Numbered from the stretch's first letter, positions 1-8,970 are shown. The stretch is DNA of 52,978 bases from Luteococcus sp052116585 (GCF_052116585.1 NZ_JBQKKT010000020.1:1-52978); one strand, 5' to 3'. Notes: generated by a model not told the origin, from the sequence alone. Numbers and translations are program-made.

Positions 1-1
1 G

Positions 2-30
2 CCCCCCCCCCCGGGGGGGGCGGGGCCCCC
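2..30. terminator. GC-only hairpin downstream of pstB
   Basis: Runs of C, G and C lie about 30 nt past the pstB stop. They can fold as GGGGGC/GCCCCC (16-21 with 25-30) or pair the first C run with the G run. This is probably the terminator of the leftward pst operon. The window edge may cut it. Confidence 0.5.
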
Positions 31-60
31 GTCCTGGTTGCCCACGGAAGGGGCGGTGGA

Positions 61-840
61 TCATCCGAAGCGACCGGTGATGTAGTCCTCGGTGGCCTTC
101 TCGTCCGGGTTGGAGAAGATCTTGTCGGTCGGGCCCATCTCCACCAGACGGCCGGGCTTGCCCTGGGCCTCCAGGTTGAAGAAGGCGGTGGTGTCGGAGA
201 CACGCGCGGCCTGCTGCATGTTGTGGGTCACGATCACGATCGTGTACTCTTCGCGCAGCTCCTTGATCAGGTCCTCGATGGCCAGGGTGGAGATCGGGTC
301 TAGAGCCGAGCAGGGCTCGTCCATCAGCAGCACGTCGGGACGCACGGCGGTGGCGCGGGCAATGCACAGACGCTGCTGCTGACCACCCGAGAGGCCGGAG
401 CCGGGACGGTCCAGACGGTCCTTGACCTCATTCCACAGGTTCGCACCCTTGAGGGCGCGCTCGACGGTCTCGTCGGCCTCGGCCTTGGACACGCGGGCGT
501 TGTTGAGGCGCAGACCAGCCAGCACGTTCTCACGGATGGACATGGTCGGGAAGGGGTTGGCCTTCTGGAAGACCATGCCCACCTGACGACGGACACGCAC
601 CGGGTCGATGCGCTTGTCGTACAGGTTGGTGCCGTCGAGCAGCACCTCGCCCTCGGCGTAGGCACCGGGGATGACCTCGTGCATGCGGTTGAGGCAACGC
701 AGCACGGTGGACTTGCCGCAACCCGACGAGCCGATGAAGGCCGTGACCGAGCGGGGCTCGATCGTCATGTTGACATTCTGCACGGCGTGGAACTTGCCGT
801 AGTAGATGTTGAGATCCTTGGTTTCAATGCGCTTGGACAT
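61..840 (-). CDS. pstB: Phosphate ABC transporter ATP-binding protein PstB
   Basis: ATPase of the high-affinity phosphate importer PstSCAB, acting on the inner face of the membrane with PstC and PstA. The 259-aa length is normal for the family. Walker A is at residues 37-45 (GSSGCGKST), the ABC signature LSGGQ at 150-154 and Walker B LLMDEP at 171-176. The N-terminal blocks (IYYG, FIGSSGCGKST) are typical PstB. It is the last gene of the pstS-pstC-pstA-pstB operon, 24 nt after pstA. No phoU follows inside the window. Confidence 0.98.
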   Translation of the reverse strand: MSKRIETKDLNIYYGKFHAVQNVNMTIEPRSVTAFIGSSGCGKSTVLRCLNRMHEVIPGAYAEGEVLLDGTNLYDKRIDPVRVRRQVGMVFQKANPFPTMSIRENVLAGLRLNNARVSKAEADETVERALKGANLWNEVKDRLDRPGSGLSGGQQQRLCIARATAVRPDVLLMDEPCSALDPISTLAIEDLIKELREEYTIVIVTHNMQQAARVSDTTAFFNLEAQGKPGRLVEMGPTDKIFSNPDEKATEDYITGRFG

Positions 841-864
841 GTGTTGCTTTCTTGTTGCGACGGG

Positions 865-1938
865 TCAGCGATTGCCCTTGGGGGCGAACTTCCAGGCGAG
901 CAGGCGGCCGATGAGGTTCAGCACCATGACGATCGCCACCAGGGTCAGAGCGCCGGTCCAGGCGCGGTCGTAGAAGGGTTCCTGCGGGATGCCCGGGGTC
1001 ATGTACTGGTAGTACACGTAGACGGGCAGGGTGGTCATCGGGCCCTCCACCGGGTTGGTGTTCATGCTGGCGGTCAGGCCAGCGGTCACGAGCAGAGGAG
1101 CGGTCTCACCAATGACTCGCGCGACGGCCAGGATGGCGCCGGTGATGATGCCGGCGATCGAGGTGGGCAGCACGATCTTGGAGATGGTCTTCCACTTCGG
1201 CACGCCCAGGGCGTAGGAGGACTCACGCAGGTCATTGGGGACCAGTCGCAGCATCTCCTCGGTGGAACGGACGACGGTGGGGATCATCAGCACGGACAGG
1301 GCGATGGCTCCTGCCAGGCCCATCTTGGTGCCGGGTCCGACGATCAGGGCGATCAGGGCGTAGGTGAACAGGCCGGCCACGATCGAGGGGATGCCGGTCA
1401 TGACGTCGACGAAGAAGGTGATCGAGCGAGCCAGTCGGCGCCCGTAACCGTACTCCACCAGGTAGATGGCGGTGAAGATGCCGATTGGCAGCGAGATCAG
1501 AGCGGCCAGGCCCGTCACGATGAGCGTGCCGTAAATGGCGTGGATGGCGCCGCCACCCTCACCGACGACATTGCGCATGGAGTAGGTGAAGAACTGGGCG
1601 TCCAGACGAGCGAGGCCCTTGCCGATGGTGGAGATGACCAGGCTGACCAGCGGCACCAGGGCCAGCAGGAAGGCGCCGGTGACCAGGTGCGTGGCCAGAC
1701 GATCCTTGGCCTTGCGGATCCCCTCGACGGACATCGAGAGCGCGAACATGGTGATCAGGAAGACCAGGCCGCCCAGCAGGACGGTGCCGGTGTAGCTGAA
1801 CGAGCCCAGCAGGGTGACCAGAAGGGCGCCGACGGCCAGGGAGGCAGCCAGCACTCCCCACGTCGCGTTGGCAGGCAGCTGACCGGCAGTCATGCGGCGC
1901 GAGGTCTGGACCTCAGCGTTGGTGGTTGCAGTCGACAT
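865..1938 (-). CDS. pstA: Phosphate ABC transporter permease PstA
   Basis: Membrane subunit of the PstSCAB phosphate importer. The 357-aa protein has a cytosolic N-terminus, hydrophobic segments at about residues 30-60 and 85-115, then the binding-protein-dependent permease domain with the EAA-type loop (ESSYALGVPKWKTISKIVLP). It is somewhat longer than many PstA because of the extra N-terminal membrane segments. Its ATG overlaps the pstC stop (TGATG), so the two are translationally coupled. Confidence 0.97.
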   Translation of the reverse strand: MSTATTNAEVQTSRRMTAGQLPANATWGVLAASLAVGALLVTLLGSFSYTGTVLLGGLVFLITMFALSMSVEGIRKAKDRLATHLVTGAFLLALVPLVSLVISTIGKGLARLDAQFFTYSMRNVVGEGGGAIHAIYGTLIVTGLAALISLPIGIFTAIYLVEYGYGRRLARSITFFVDVMTGIPSIVAGLFTYALIALIVGPGTKMGLAGAIALSVLMIPTVVRSTEEMLRLVPNDLRESSYALGVPKWKTISKIVLPTSIAGIITGAILAVARVIGETAPLLVTAGLTASMNTNPVEGPMTTLPVYVYYQYMTPGIPQEPFYDRAWTGALTLVAIVMVLNLIGRLLAWKFAPKGNR

Positions 1939-2918
1939 CAGTTGGCTCCCGAGAATTCCGAGCGGCTGGAGATGATCCAGCGGGCGATCATGTTCACGAT
2001 CAGGGTGATGATGAACAGCACCAGCCCCGTGGCGATCAGCTGGTTGGTGCCCAGGCCGTAGGCCTCGGGGAAGGCCAGCGCAATGTTCGAGGCGATCGTG
2101 TTGGGGTTCTGCGGGGTCAGCAACGCGAAGGAGATGACGCTCGCGGGCGAGAGCACCATGGCAACGGCCATGGTCTCACCGAGGGCGCGGCCGAGGCCGA
2201 GCATGCTGGCCGAGATGATGCCGGGCATGCCGAAGGGCAGGACGGCCTGACGGATCATTTCCCACTTCGTTGCACCGAGGGCCAGCGAGGCTTCCTTGTG
2301 CAGGCGCGGGGTCTGGAGGAAGACCTCACGGGTCAGGGCGGTGATGATCGGCAGGACCATCACGGCGAGGACGATCGAGGCCGTGAGGATGGTGCGGCCG
2401 GTGCCGGAGACCGGGCCGGAGAAGAGCGGAATGAAGCCCAAGTTCTTGTTCAGCCACAGGTACAGCGGCTCTCGCACCATCGGCGCGAGGACATTGATGC
2501 CCCACAGGCCGTAGACCACCGACGGGACTGCAGCCAGCAGGTCGATGACATAACCCAGACCGGCCGCGAGCTTGCGCGGTGCGTAGTGCGAGATGAACAG
2601 GGCGATGCCGATCGCGACCGGCACGGCCATCAGCATGGCCAGGAAGGCAGACCAGACGGTGCCGAAGGCGAAGGGGGCAACGTACTTCCAGAAGTTGCCG
2701 TACGGGAGTTTCTCGACATTGGCAGTGAGGGCCGGGATCGACTGCACAACGAGGAAGGTCGCAACGGCGGCCAGAATGACGAGGATGAATGCGCCCGAAC
2801 CGGTGGACAGACCCTTGAAAATGGCCTCGCCCACGCGCTTGCGGGACTGGAAGAGTTCGGCGGCGGACCGCTTCGGCTCAGCTGTGCCGGCCGGCTGGTC
2901 CTCTGGGGTGTGGGACAT
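1938..2918 (-). CDS. pstC: Phosphate ABC transporter permease PstC
   Basis: Second membrane subunit of the phosphate importer, 326 aa. About six hydrophobic segments are visible, with a cytosolic lysine/arginine-rich N-terminus and the EAA loop (EASLALGATKWEMIRQAVLP). The ATG at 2918 is preceded by CAGGAG with good spacing. It lies 97 nt downstream of pstS, separated by a perfect hairpin that probably lowers its expression relative to pstS. It overlaps pstA by one base. Confidence 0.97.
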   Translation of the reverse strand: MSHTPEDQPAGTAEPKRSAAELFQSRKRVGEAIFKGLSTGSGAFILVILAAVATFLVVQSIPALTANVEKLPYGNFWKYVAPFAFGTVWSAFLAMLMAVPVAIGIALFISHYAPRKLAAGLGYVIDLLAAVPSVVYGLWGINVLAPMVREPLYLWLNKNLGFIPLFSGPVSGTGRTILTASIVLAVMVLPIITALTREVFLQTPRLHKEASLALGATKWEMIRQAVLPFGMPGIISASMLGLGRALGETMAVAMVLSPASVISFALLTPQNPNTIASNIALAFPEAYGLGTNQLIATGLVLFIITLIVNMIARWIISSRSEFSGAN

Positions 2919-2964
2919 GCTTGCTCCTGACCTACCTGGGGTGGATTCTAGGGACTCTCCGGGC

Positions 2965-3000
2965 AGCGCACACCCCCGAGAGATCTCGGGGGTGTGCGCT
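2965..3000 (-). terminator. pstS-pstC intercistronic hairpin
   Basis: Perfect 17-bp inverted repeat, 2965-2981 with 2984-3000, starting 15 nt past the pstS stop. There is no U-tract. It could act as a partial terminator or as a 3' stabiliser of the pstS message, which would give the usual excess of binding protein over permease. Confidence 0.75.
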
Positions 3001-3015
3001 TTGGTGCTCAGGGAA

Positions 3016-4098
3016 TCACTTCACCGAATCGATGGAAGCCTTCACCTTTTCCGACAGGGCAGCGGAGAGCGGGGCAGCGCCGGCGGTCTCCTGGGCCTTC
3101 TTCTGGCCCTCCTCGGACGCCATGTAGGTGGCGTAGGCCTTGACCAGCTCAGCCTTCTTGTCGTCCTTGTAGTCTTGGCAGAGCATGACGTAGCTGACCA
3201 GGACGATCGGGTAGCCCTCGGCCTTGCGGTCGAGCTTCAGGGCCAGGTCGTGCTCGTGACGACCCTCGACCTGCGGCGAGTTCTCGACGACCTTGGCGGC
3301 GGCCTCCTCGGTGGGGCCGGAGTACTTGCCGCCCTCGCCGATCTCGGCGACCTTCAGCGAGCCGGCCTGCGAAGCGTCGGCGTAACCGATGGTGTTCACG
3401 CCGTTCTGGACGGCGGCCACGACACCGGAGGTGCCCTTGGCGGCCTCGCCGCCCTTGTACTGCCACTCGCCGTCGGCCTTCTTGTCCCACACGCTGGGGG
3501 CAACCTTGTTCAGGTAGTCGGTGAAGTTCTCAGTGGTGCCCGAGTCATCCGAACGGTGCACGGCGGTGATGTTCGCGTTGGGCAGCTTGGCGTCGGGGTT
3601 CAGCTTGGCGATCTTGGGATCGTTCCACTTCTTGATGTCGCCCTTGAAGATGCCGGCGGTGGTGGCGGCGTCCAGCTGCAGCTTGTCGACACCCTCGACG
3701 TTGAAGATCACGGCGATGGGGGAGATGTACAGCGGCAGGTCGTAGGCGATCGAGTCGGCGGTGCAGTTGCCGAACTTGCCCGCGACGTTCTCCTCGTCCT
3801 TGAAGGCACGGTCGGAGCCGGCGAAGTCGGTGCCGCCGCCGATGAAGGCCTCACGGCCAGCGCCGGAGCCCTCGGGCGAGTAGTTGATGGTCACGCCGGT
3901 GTTGGCCTGCTGGAAGGCGGACACCCAGTTCTCCTGGGCGACCTTCATCGAGGAGGCGCCGGTGCCAGTGATCGTGCCCGAGAGGGACGAGGCGGAGGCG
4001 TTGTCGGAGCCGGCATCGGTGCCCTCATTGGCGGCACAGCCGGTGAAGGCCAGCGCAAGGCTGACACCAATCGCTGCAAACGGACGCATCTTGTTCAC
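3016..4098 (-). CDS. pstS: Phosphate-binding lipoprotein PstS
   Basis: Extracellular phosphate-binding subunit of PstSCAB, tethered as a lipoprotein. The chosen start is GTG at 4098 (VNKMRPFAA), preceded by GGAAGG; ATG at 4089 is an alternative and an upstream TTG at 4125 is less likely. About 360 aa. The signal peptide ends in a lipobox, AFTGC. Phosphate-site blocks follow: TGTGASS, the SGTTENF segment and SGVVAAV. It is the first gene of the operon, with a PHO-box-like repeat about 115 nt upstream. Confidence 0.96.
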   Translation of the reverse strand: MNKMRPFAAIGVSLALAFTGCAANEGTDAGSDNASASSLSGTITGTGASSMKVAQENWVSAFQQANTGVTINYSPEGSGAGREAFIGGGTDFAGSDRAFKDEENVAGKFGNCTADSIAYDLPLYISPIAVIFNVEGVDKLQLDAATTAGIFKGDIKKWNDPKIAKLNPDAKLPNANITAVHRSDDSGTTENFTDYLNKVAPSVWDKKADGEWQYKGGEAAKGTSGVVAAVQNGVNTIGYADASQAGSLKVAEIGEGGKYSGPTEEAAAKVVENSPQVEGRHEHDLALKLDRKAEGYPIVLVSYVMLCQDYKDDKKAELVKAYATYMASEEGQKKAQETAGAAPLSAALSEKVKASIDSVK

Positions 4099-4210
4099 GG
4101 GTTGGTCCCTTCCGGGGGTAAGCAATGATGTGTCGGGCTGTGGGACCCGACGGTGCCCGAATGGGCACGCTGCTGCGACGCTAGACCCGGTATGTGTACG
4201 AAGGGGCGAT

Positions 4211-4232
4211 CGACGATGAACGGACGGTTAAC
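4211..4232 (-). promoter_or_regulatory. Candidate PHO box upstream of pstS
   Basis: On the minus strand two adjacent 11-mers, GTTAACCGTCC and GTTCATCGTCG, match at 8 of 11 positions. They resemble the 11-nt direct-repeat units bound by actinobacterial PhoP. The position, about 113 nt before the pstS start, fits activation under phosphate limitation. Confidence 0.55.
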
Positions 4233-4271
4233 GCGTTTTGTTCGTCTGCTGATCTTTCTGGCGCTCCGACG

Positions 4272-5162
4272 TCAGGCGATGCACTTGTGGTTCTCCACGG
4301 TCAAGGGATGGCCCTCGGGGTCGAGGTGTACCACCAGCACCTCCCCGACCAGCATGGCCTTGTCAGGGACCTCAAGCCCTTGACGCATGTCGGGCAGCAC
4401 GGGCCGGTGGCCACAGACCGCCACGGTTGTTCCCTCGGCAGCAATCCGTCGCCTGGTGGCAGCCATGAGTTGTTGAACCTCTGAGCCATGTCCTTCGGCC
4501 TCTTCCTCGCTGAGGAGCGAGATTCCCACCACGGGGAGGTTGCGCTCGAGGGCGAAGGGGATCAGGGTCTGCATGCAGCGGGTGGACGTCGACGAGAGCA
4601 GTTCGCTGGTGCCATAGGCGGCGAGCAGTCCACGGATCTGGCGGGCCTGCTTGCGTCCCCGTCTGGACAATGGTCGGCGGGCATCGCTGCCGGTCCAGTG
4701 TTTGCGCAGCATCGCCTTGCCGTGCCGCACGACCAGCAGGGTGCCGGCTGATTCGAGCTCCAGCGCCCGGGTGAGGATCTCCGCCTCATTGGGATAGCTG
4801 AGCTTCTCCAACGCCTTGTCCAGTGGCATCCAGACGGCCTTCTCCACCTCCTTGTTGGGCTGGCGGCGGCGTTCGTGTTCGACGATGCCCATCCACCAGC
4901 TGACCACCTTGCGCTGCTTGCCCACGTCATAGCGGGTCTGGCCCACGGGCAGGCCCAGGTGGATGCGTACCCCGGTCTCCTCGTGCACCTCGCGCACTGC
5001 GGTGGCGGGCAGGTCCTCGTCGGTCTTCGGCTTGCCCTTGGGCAGCGACCAGTCCTTGTGCGTGGACCGGCGCACCACCAGCACCTCGCGTCGGTCACCC
5101 TCGCCGCGCAGTACGACGGCTCCTGCAGCGGTGATCCTTCCCTTGCTACCCATTGCCGACAC
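4272..5162 (-). CDS. mutT1: MutT1-like NUDIX hydrolase / histidine phosphatase fusion
   Basis: Two-domain sanitising hydrolase of about 296 aa. An N-terminal NUDIX domain has a full Nudix box at about residues 43-65 (G-x5-E-x7-REVHEETGV). A C-terminal histidine phosphatase domain has the RHG motif at about 146-148 (VVRHGKA). Mycobacterial MutT1 has this architecture and hydrolyses 8-oxo-dGTP and diadenosine polyphosphates. GTG at 5162 is chosen for the AGGA five nt upstream; ATG at 5153 is the alternative. It follows ppk by 62 nt, the same ppk-mutT1 order as in mycobacteria. Confidence 0.9.
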   Translation of the reverse strand: MSAMGSKGRITAAGAVVLRGEGDRREVLVVRRSTHKDWSLPKGKPKTDEDLPATAVREVHEETGVRIHLGLPVGQTRYDVGKQRKVVSWWMGIVEHERRRQPNKEVEKAVWMPLDKALEKLSYPNEAEILTRALELESAGTLLVVRHGKAMLRKHWTGSDARRPLSRRGRKQARQIRGLLAAYGTSELLSSTSTRCMQTLIPFALERNLPVVGISLLSEEEAEGHGSEVQQLMAATRRRIAAEGTTVAVCGHRPVLPDMRQGLEVPDKAMLVGEVLVVHLDPEGHPLTVENHKCIA

Positions 5163-5224
5163 CCATGTCCTGTGAAACCATCCATCCTTCCCGATCGCCG
5201 CGTGGGGCGTGACCTGCGGCCGGT

Positions 5225-7330
5225 TCAGTGGCGACGCTGGCGCGTCTGCAGCACTGCCTGTTCCTGCAGGTCCACCAGCGGCTGGCCGTGCTCGTCCGTG
5301 GTGTGGGGGGTCCACTGGTCATCGACCAGCTGCCAGGAGACGGTTCCCTCGTCGAAGGCCGTCTCGAACATGGCCTCCACCTCCTGGATGTGGCGACGGT
5401 TGGTGAGGCTGACCACCACCTCCACCCGTCGGTCCAGGTTGCGGTGCATCAGGTCCGCCGAGCCGATCCCGACGGCCGGGTGCCCGTCATTGGCGAACCA
5501 GAAGATGCGGGAGTGCTCCAGGAAACGGCCCAGCACCGAGCGCACCCGGATGTTCTCGCTGAGGCCGGGAATGCCCGGCTTGATGGTGCAGATGCCGCGC
5601 ACCCACAGGTCCACCGGAACACCGGCCTGACTCGCCCGGTACAGGGCGTCGGTGACCTTCTCGTCCACCAAGGAGTTGACCTTGATCTTGACGCCGGCGG
5701 GCTTGCCCGCCCGCTTGTTGGCGATCTCGTTCTCGATCTGCTCGATGAGTCCCCTGCGGATGCTGTGCGGGGCGACCAGCAGACGGCGGTAGTTCGTCTC
5801 CTGTGTCATGCCGGACAGGTGGTTGAACAGACGAGCGACGTCATCGGTGATGATCGGATTGGACGTGAGCAGCCCCATGTCCTCGTACATCCGCGCGGTC
5901 TTGGGGTTGTAGTTGCCGGTGCCGATGTGTGCATAGCGGCGCAGGCCGTCGCCGTCATCGCGAACCACCATGCACAGCTTGCAGTGGGTCTTGAGGCCAA
6001 CCATTCCGTAGACCACGTGGACGCCGTACTTCTCCAGCTTGCGGGCCCAGGCGATGTTGTTCTGCTCGTCGAAGCGGGCCTTGATCTCCACCACGGCCAG
6101 CACCTGCTTGCCGGCCAGTGCAGCCTCGATCAGGGCGTCCACGATCGGCGAGTCACCGCTGGTGCGATACAAGGTCTGCTTGATCGCCAGCACCTTGGGA
6201 TCGGCTGCGGCCTGCTCCACGAAACGCTGGACGCTGGTGGCGAAGGAGTCGTACGGGTGGTGCAGGAGCACCTCCCGCTTCTTGAGCGCGGCGAACATGT
6301 CCGCGGGCTTGGCCGTCTCCACCTCGGCCAGGTCCGGGTGCGTGATCGGCAGGAAATTGGGGTACTTGAGATCGTCGCGGTCCACTCCCGCCAGACTGAA
6401 CAGTCCGGTCAGGTCGAGCGGCGCGGGCAGGCGGAAGACCTCCTTCTCCCGCACGTCGAGCTCGCTCATCAACAGCTCGAGCATCGTGTCGTCGATGTCG
6501 TCCTGCACCTCGAGGCGCACCGGGGGGCGTCCCACCTTGCGGCGCAGCAGTTCCTTCTCCAGCGCGAACAGGAGGTTCTCGGCGTCGTCCTCCTCCACTT
6601 CCAGGTCTTCATTGCGGGTGACGCGGAAGGTGGTGTGCTCCAGTACCTGCATGCCGCTGAAGAGCTGGTCCAGGTGCCGGCTGATGATCTCCTCCAGCGG
6701 CAGGAAGCGGCCATTGCCCAGCTCGATGAAACGGCTCAGCACGGTCGGCACCTTGACCCGGGCAAACTGGCGGGCGCCGGTCAGCGGATTCTTCAGCAGC
6801 ACGGCCAGGTTGATGGACAGCCCGCTGATGTAGGGGAAGGGGTGGCTCGGGTCGACGGCCAGCGGGGTGAGGATCGGGAAGATGCGTTCGCTGAACAGCA
6901 TGCGCATCTGGTCCTTCTCGTCGGCGCTCAACTCGTCCCAGGTCAGGATGACGATGCCATTGCTCGCCAATTCGGGGCGCACTTCCTCCGAGAAGACCCG
7001 GGCCTGCTCGGAGACCAGCTCCTGGGTGCGGGCCAGGATCGAGTCGTGCAGATCGCGCGGCATCTGACCGGTGACGCTGGGGACGGCCACGCCGGCATCG
7101 ATGCGGCGCTTCAGGCCGGCGACGCGCACCATGAAGAACTCGTCCAGGTTCGACGAGAAGATGGCCAGGAACTTGGCGCGCTCCAGCAGCGGGATGCGCA
7201 GCGAGTCCTTGGACAGGTCGAGGACCCGGTTGTTGAAGGCCAGCCAGCTCATTTCCCGGTCGGCGTAGCGATTGGGGGGCAGCTCGGTGGTCTGCTCCGC
7301 GGTGGGGGTGGTGTCCATCTCGGCGTTCAA
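5225..7330 (-). CDS. ppk1: Polyphosphate kinase 1
   Basis: Reversibly makes polyphosphate from ATP. The 701-aa length is typical. The N domain opens with RYADREMSWLAFN (about 21-33). The catalytic part carries GLKTHCK (His449) and YAHIGTGNYNPKTAR (His468), the latter in the segment holding the autophosphorylated histidine. The TTG start at 7330 has GAGGAG 5 nt upstream, which is better than ATG at 7318. It begins 9 nt after mshD and is followed by mutT1, so the three probably share a transcript. Confidence 0.97.
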   Translation of the reverse strand: MNAEMDTTPTAEQTTELPPNRYADREMSWLAFNNRVLDLSKDSLRIPLLERAKFLAIFSSNLDEFFMVRVAGLKRRIDAGVAVPSVTGQMPRDLHDSILARTQELVSEQARVFSEEVRPELASNGIVILTWDELSADEKDQMRMLFSERIFPILTPLAVDPSHPFPYISGLSINLAVLLKNPLTGARQFARVKVPTVLSRFIELGNGRFLPLEEIISRHLDQLFSGMQVLEHTTFRVTRNEDLEVEEDDAENLLFALEKELLRRKVGRPPVRLEVQDDIDDTMLELLMSELDVREKEVFRLPAPLDLTGLFSLAGVDRDDLKYPNFLPITHPDLAEVETAKPADMFAALKKREVLLHHPYDSFATSVQRFVEQAAADPKVLAIKQTLYRTSGDSPIVDALIEAALAGKQVLAVVEIKARFDEQNNIAWARKLEKYGVHVVYGMVGLKTHCKLCMVVRDDGDGLRRYAHIGTGNYNPKTARMYEDMGLLTSNPIITDDVARLFNHLSGMTQETNYRRLLVAPHSIRRGLIEQIENEIANKRAGKPAGVKIKVNSLVDEKVTDALYRASQAGVPVDLWVRGICTIKPGIPGLSENIRVRSVLGRFLEHSRIFWFANDGHPAVGIGSADLMHRNLDRRVEVVVSLTNRRHIQEVEAMFETAFDEGTVSWQLVDDQWTPHTTDEHGQPLVDLQEQAVLQTRQRRH

Positions 7331-7339
7331 CGGTGCTCC

Positions 7340-8230
7340 TCAGCAGGCGTAGCTGGCGTCTCGGGTGATGACCTTGAAACTGGCGGCCTCATACATCCGG
7401 ACCACTCTGGCAGAGCTCGCCTCCACATAGAGGCAAACGCGCCGCACACCCTTTTCGGTGAGGTGGGCCAGTCCGGCATCGAGCAGCGCCCGCCCGATCC
7501 CGCGGCCAGAGGCATCGGGGGAGACCCCGATCACGTAGACCTCGCCGACCAGTTCGTCGGGGTGCTGGGGGTCGCTGTGTTCGGTCTTGGTCCAGTGGAA
7601 ACCCAGCAGGGCACCGGACTCGTCGTCGATGGCGACGAGGATGCCGTCGGGATCGAACCACGCCTCCGCGGCCCTCATCCGGAAGTCGGCCAGGCTCAGC
7701 GCACCCTGTTCCGGGTGGCTGGCGAAGGCCTCCCCGTTCACCTCGACGAGGGCCTCGGCATCCGAGTCCCGGAAGCGTCGGATCGTGATCCCGTCGGGAG
7801 CCGCCAGTCCTTGGACGGGCGAGGCCATCATGTCGCGTTCCATGATCAACAGCTCGCGTTGCAGACTGGCGCCCAGCGTCGCGGCGAGTGCCTGCGCGCC
7901 TGCCAGATTGCCAAAGGCCCACCACACCGGCGTCTTCTCCACGGCCAGCACAGCCTGGGACAGGGCCGTGCCGATTCCCTGGCGACGGAAGTCCGGATCC
8001 ACCAGCAGCTGGGCCGAATGGCTTCGCGGGCAGCACTGCGCATAGCCGATCACCTGGCCGTCCCGATGGGCCAGCCAGTGCACGGCGTGACCCTTCCCGG
8101 CCAGAGCGAAACGGGCCACCTCGTTGAGGGGCTGGACTCCGTCGTGGCTGGCCACCCGGCCCACCAGTCCTTCGACGGCAGCGCGTTCGGCGGGCGTCAG
8201 GGCACCGGTTCGCTTGATGGGAGTGTTCAC
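7340..8230 (-). CDS. mshD: Mycothiol synthase (N-acetyltransferase) MshD
   Basis: Last step of mycothiol synthesis: transfer of acetyl from acetyl-CoA to Cys-GlcN-Ins. Two GNAT domains are visible; the acetyl-CoA loops read FRRQGIGTA in the N-terminal half and GRGIGRALL in the C-terminal half. About 296 aa. The GTG at 8230 is chosen because a TAGCGT hexamer ends 7 nt before it, as in the leaderless genes of this window; ATG at 8236 is the alternative. The glnR-mshD-pstB neighbourhood matches mycobacteria. Confidence 0.92.
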   Translation of the reverse strand: MNTPIKRTGALTPAERAAVEGLVGRVASHDGVQPLNEVARFALAGKGHAVHWLAHRDGQVIGYAQCCPRSHSAQLLVDPDFRRQGIGTALSQAVLAVEKTPVWWAFGNLAGAQALAATLGASLQRELLIMERDMMASPVQGLAAPDGITIRRFRDSDAEALVEVNGEAFASHPEQGALSLADFRMRAAEAWFDPDGILVAIDDESGALLGFHWTKTEHSDPQHPDELVGEVYVIGVSPDASGRGIGRALLDAGLAHLTEKGVRRVCLYVEASSARVVRMYEAASFKVITRDASYAC

Positions 8231-8237
8231 GTCCATC

Positions 8238-8324
8238 ACGCTACCGTGCAGCAGCCGCGCCGTCTTCCCCGAGCCAGACCGGAGGTGGTGCGTCGGGTCC
8301 CGGAGGGAGCCGACAGGCTAGGCT
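8238..8324. promoter_or_regulatory. Divergent leaderless promoters, mshD and 8331 gene
   Basis: TAGCGT (minus strand, 8238-8243) ends 7 nt before the mshD GTG. TAGGCT (8319-8324) ends 6 nt before the ATG at 8331. The spacing puts the expected transcription start on or next to the start codon on both strands, so neither mRNA would have a 5' UTR. Confidence 0.55.
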
Positions 8325-8330
8325 CGTGAC

Positions 8331-8951
8331 ATGACCAGTCCGGAGCGGGAGCCTGCCCAGCCGCTGCCGGCAGTGGCCCCGCAGCCGGCAGTGGCCCGGC
8401 GCACGGCGCCGCTGCTCGTGCAATTGGGTCTGGCCTGTGTGGTGGCTCTGGCGGGTCTTGCCTGCAACACGATGACGTCGCGCACACTGCTGCGGCTGGC
8501 TGACACGGCGCGCCTGTGGCCGATGTTGGCGAACCTGGCGAGTGTCCTGCTGTTGCTGGTGTGCCTTGGCCAGTTCCTCGTCTGGCGGCAGGCGCAGCAG
8601 GAGTGGACCGGGCGCAAGGACGTCTCGCTGATCCATCTGCTCACCCCGTCGGCACTCGGACGCTGGGTCGCGCTCGCCTGCGGTCTCGCCGGCCCCTACG
8701 CGGCAGTGCGCATCATGCAGGCCTCCTCGACGCAGGAGGCATCGTGGGGATGGGCGCTGGCCGGTGGCATCTGCACCGTGCTGGCCACCGCATTCGGCGG
8801 GATCCACCGATTCGATCCGGCCGGGCCGCGGGGCGTCGTGCCGCAGCGCTGGGAGCGGGGACGTGAGGTGGTCACCGATGAGCTGCTGGCCGCCCACGTG
8901 GATCCGGAGGCGGACACCGTCATCCTGCGCAGGCAACACCCCGGCTCCTGA
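8331..8951 (+). CDS. Membrane protein of unknown function
   Basis: The 206-aa protein starts with a Pro/Ala-rich cytosolic tail. Four hydrophobic segments follow, at about residues 27-47, 62-82, 108-128 and 140-160. The polar C-terminus is rich in Arg/Glu/Asp. I do not recognise a family with confidence. It is divergent from mshD and convergent with the discoidin-like gene, so it is probably monocistronic. The ATG follows TAGGCT by 6 nt, consistent with a leaderless message. Confidence 0.8.
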   Translation: MTSPEREPAQPLPAVAPQPAVARRTAPLLVQLGLACVVALAGLACNTMTSRTLLRLADTARLWPMLANLASVLLLLVCLGQFLVWRQAQQEWTGRKDVSLIHLLTPSALGRWVALACGLAGPYAAVRIMQASSTQEASWGWALAGGICTVLATAFGGIHRFDPAGPRGVVPQRWERGREVVTDELLAAHVDPEADTVILRRQHPGS

Positions 8952-8970
8952 ACGTCGACCGCCACGACTG

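Noticed and set aside
679..2061. 460-aa open frame on the plus strand
   Set aside because: Antisense to pstB and pstA; Gln/Asp/His/Gly-rich shadow.
2593..4128. 511-aa open frame on the plus strand
   Set aside because: Antisense to pstC and pstS, both with unmistakable motifs.
5228..8329. 1033-aa open frame on the plus strand
   Set aside because: Antisense to ppk and mshD, which have clear family motifs. Its His/Gln/Val/Gly-rich translation is typical of GC-rich shadow frames.
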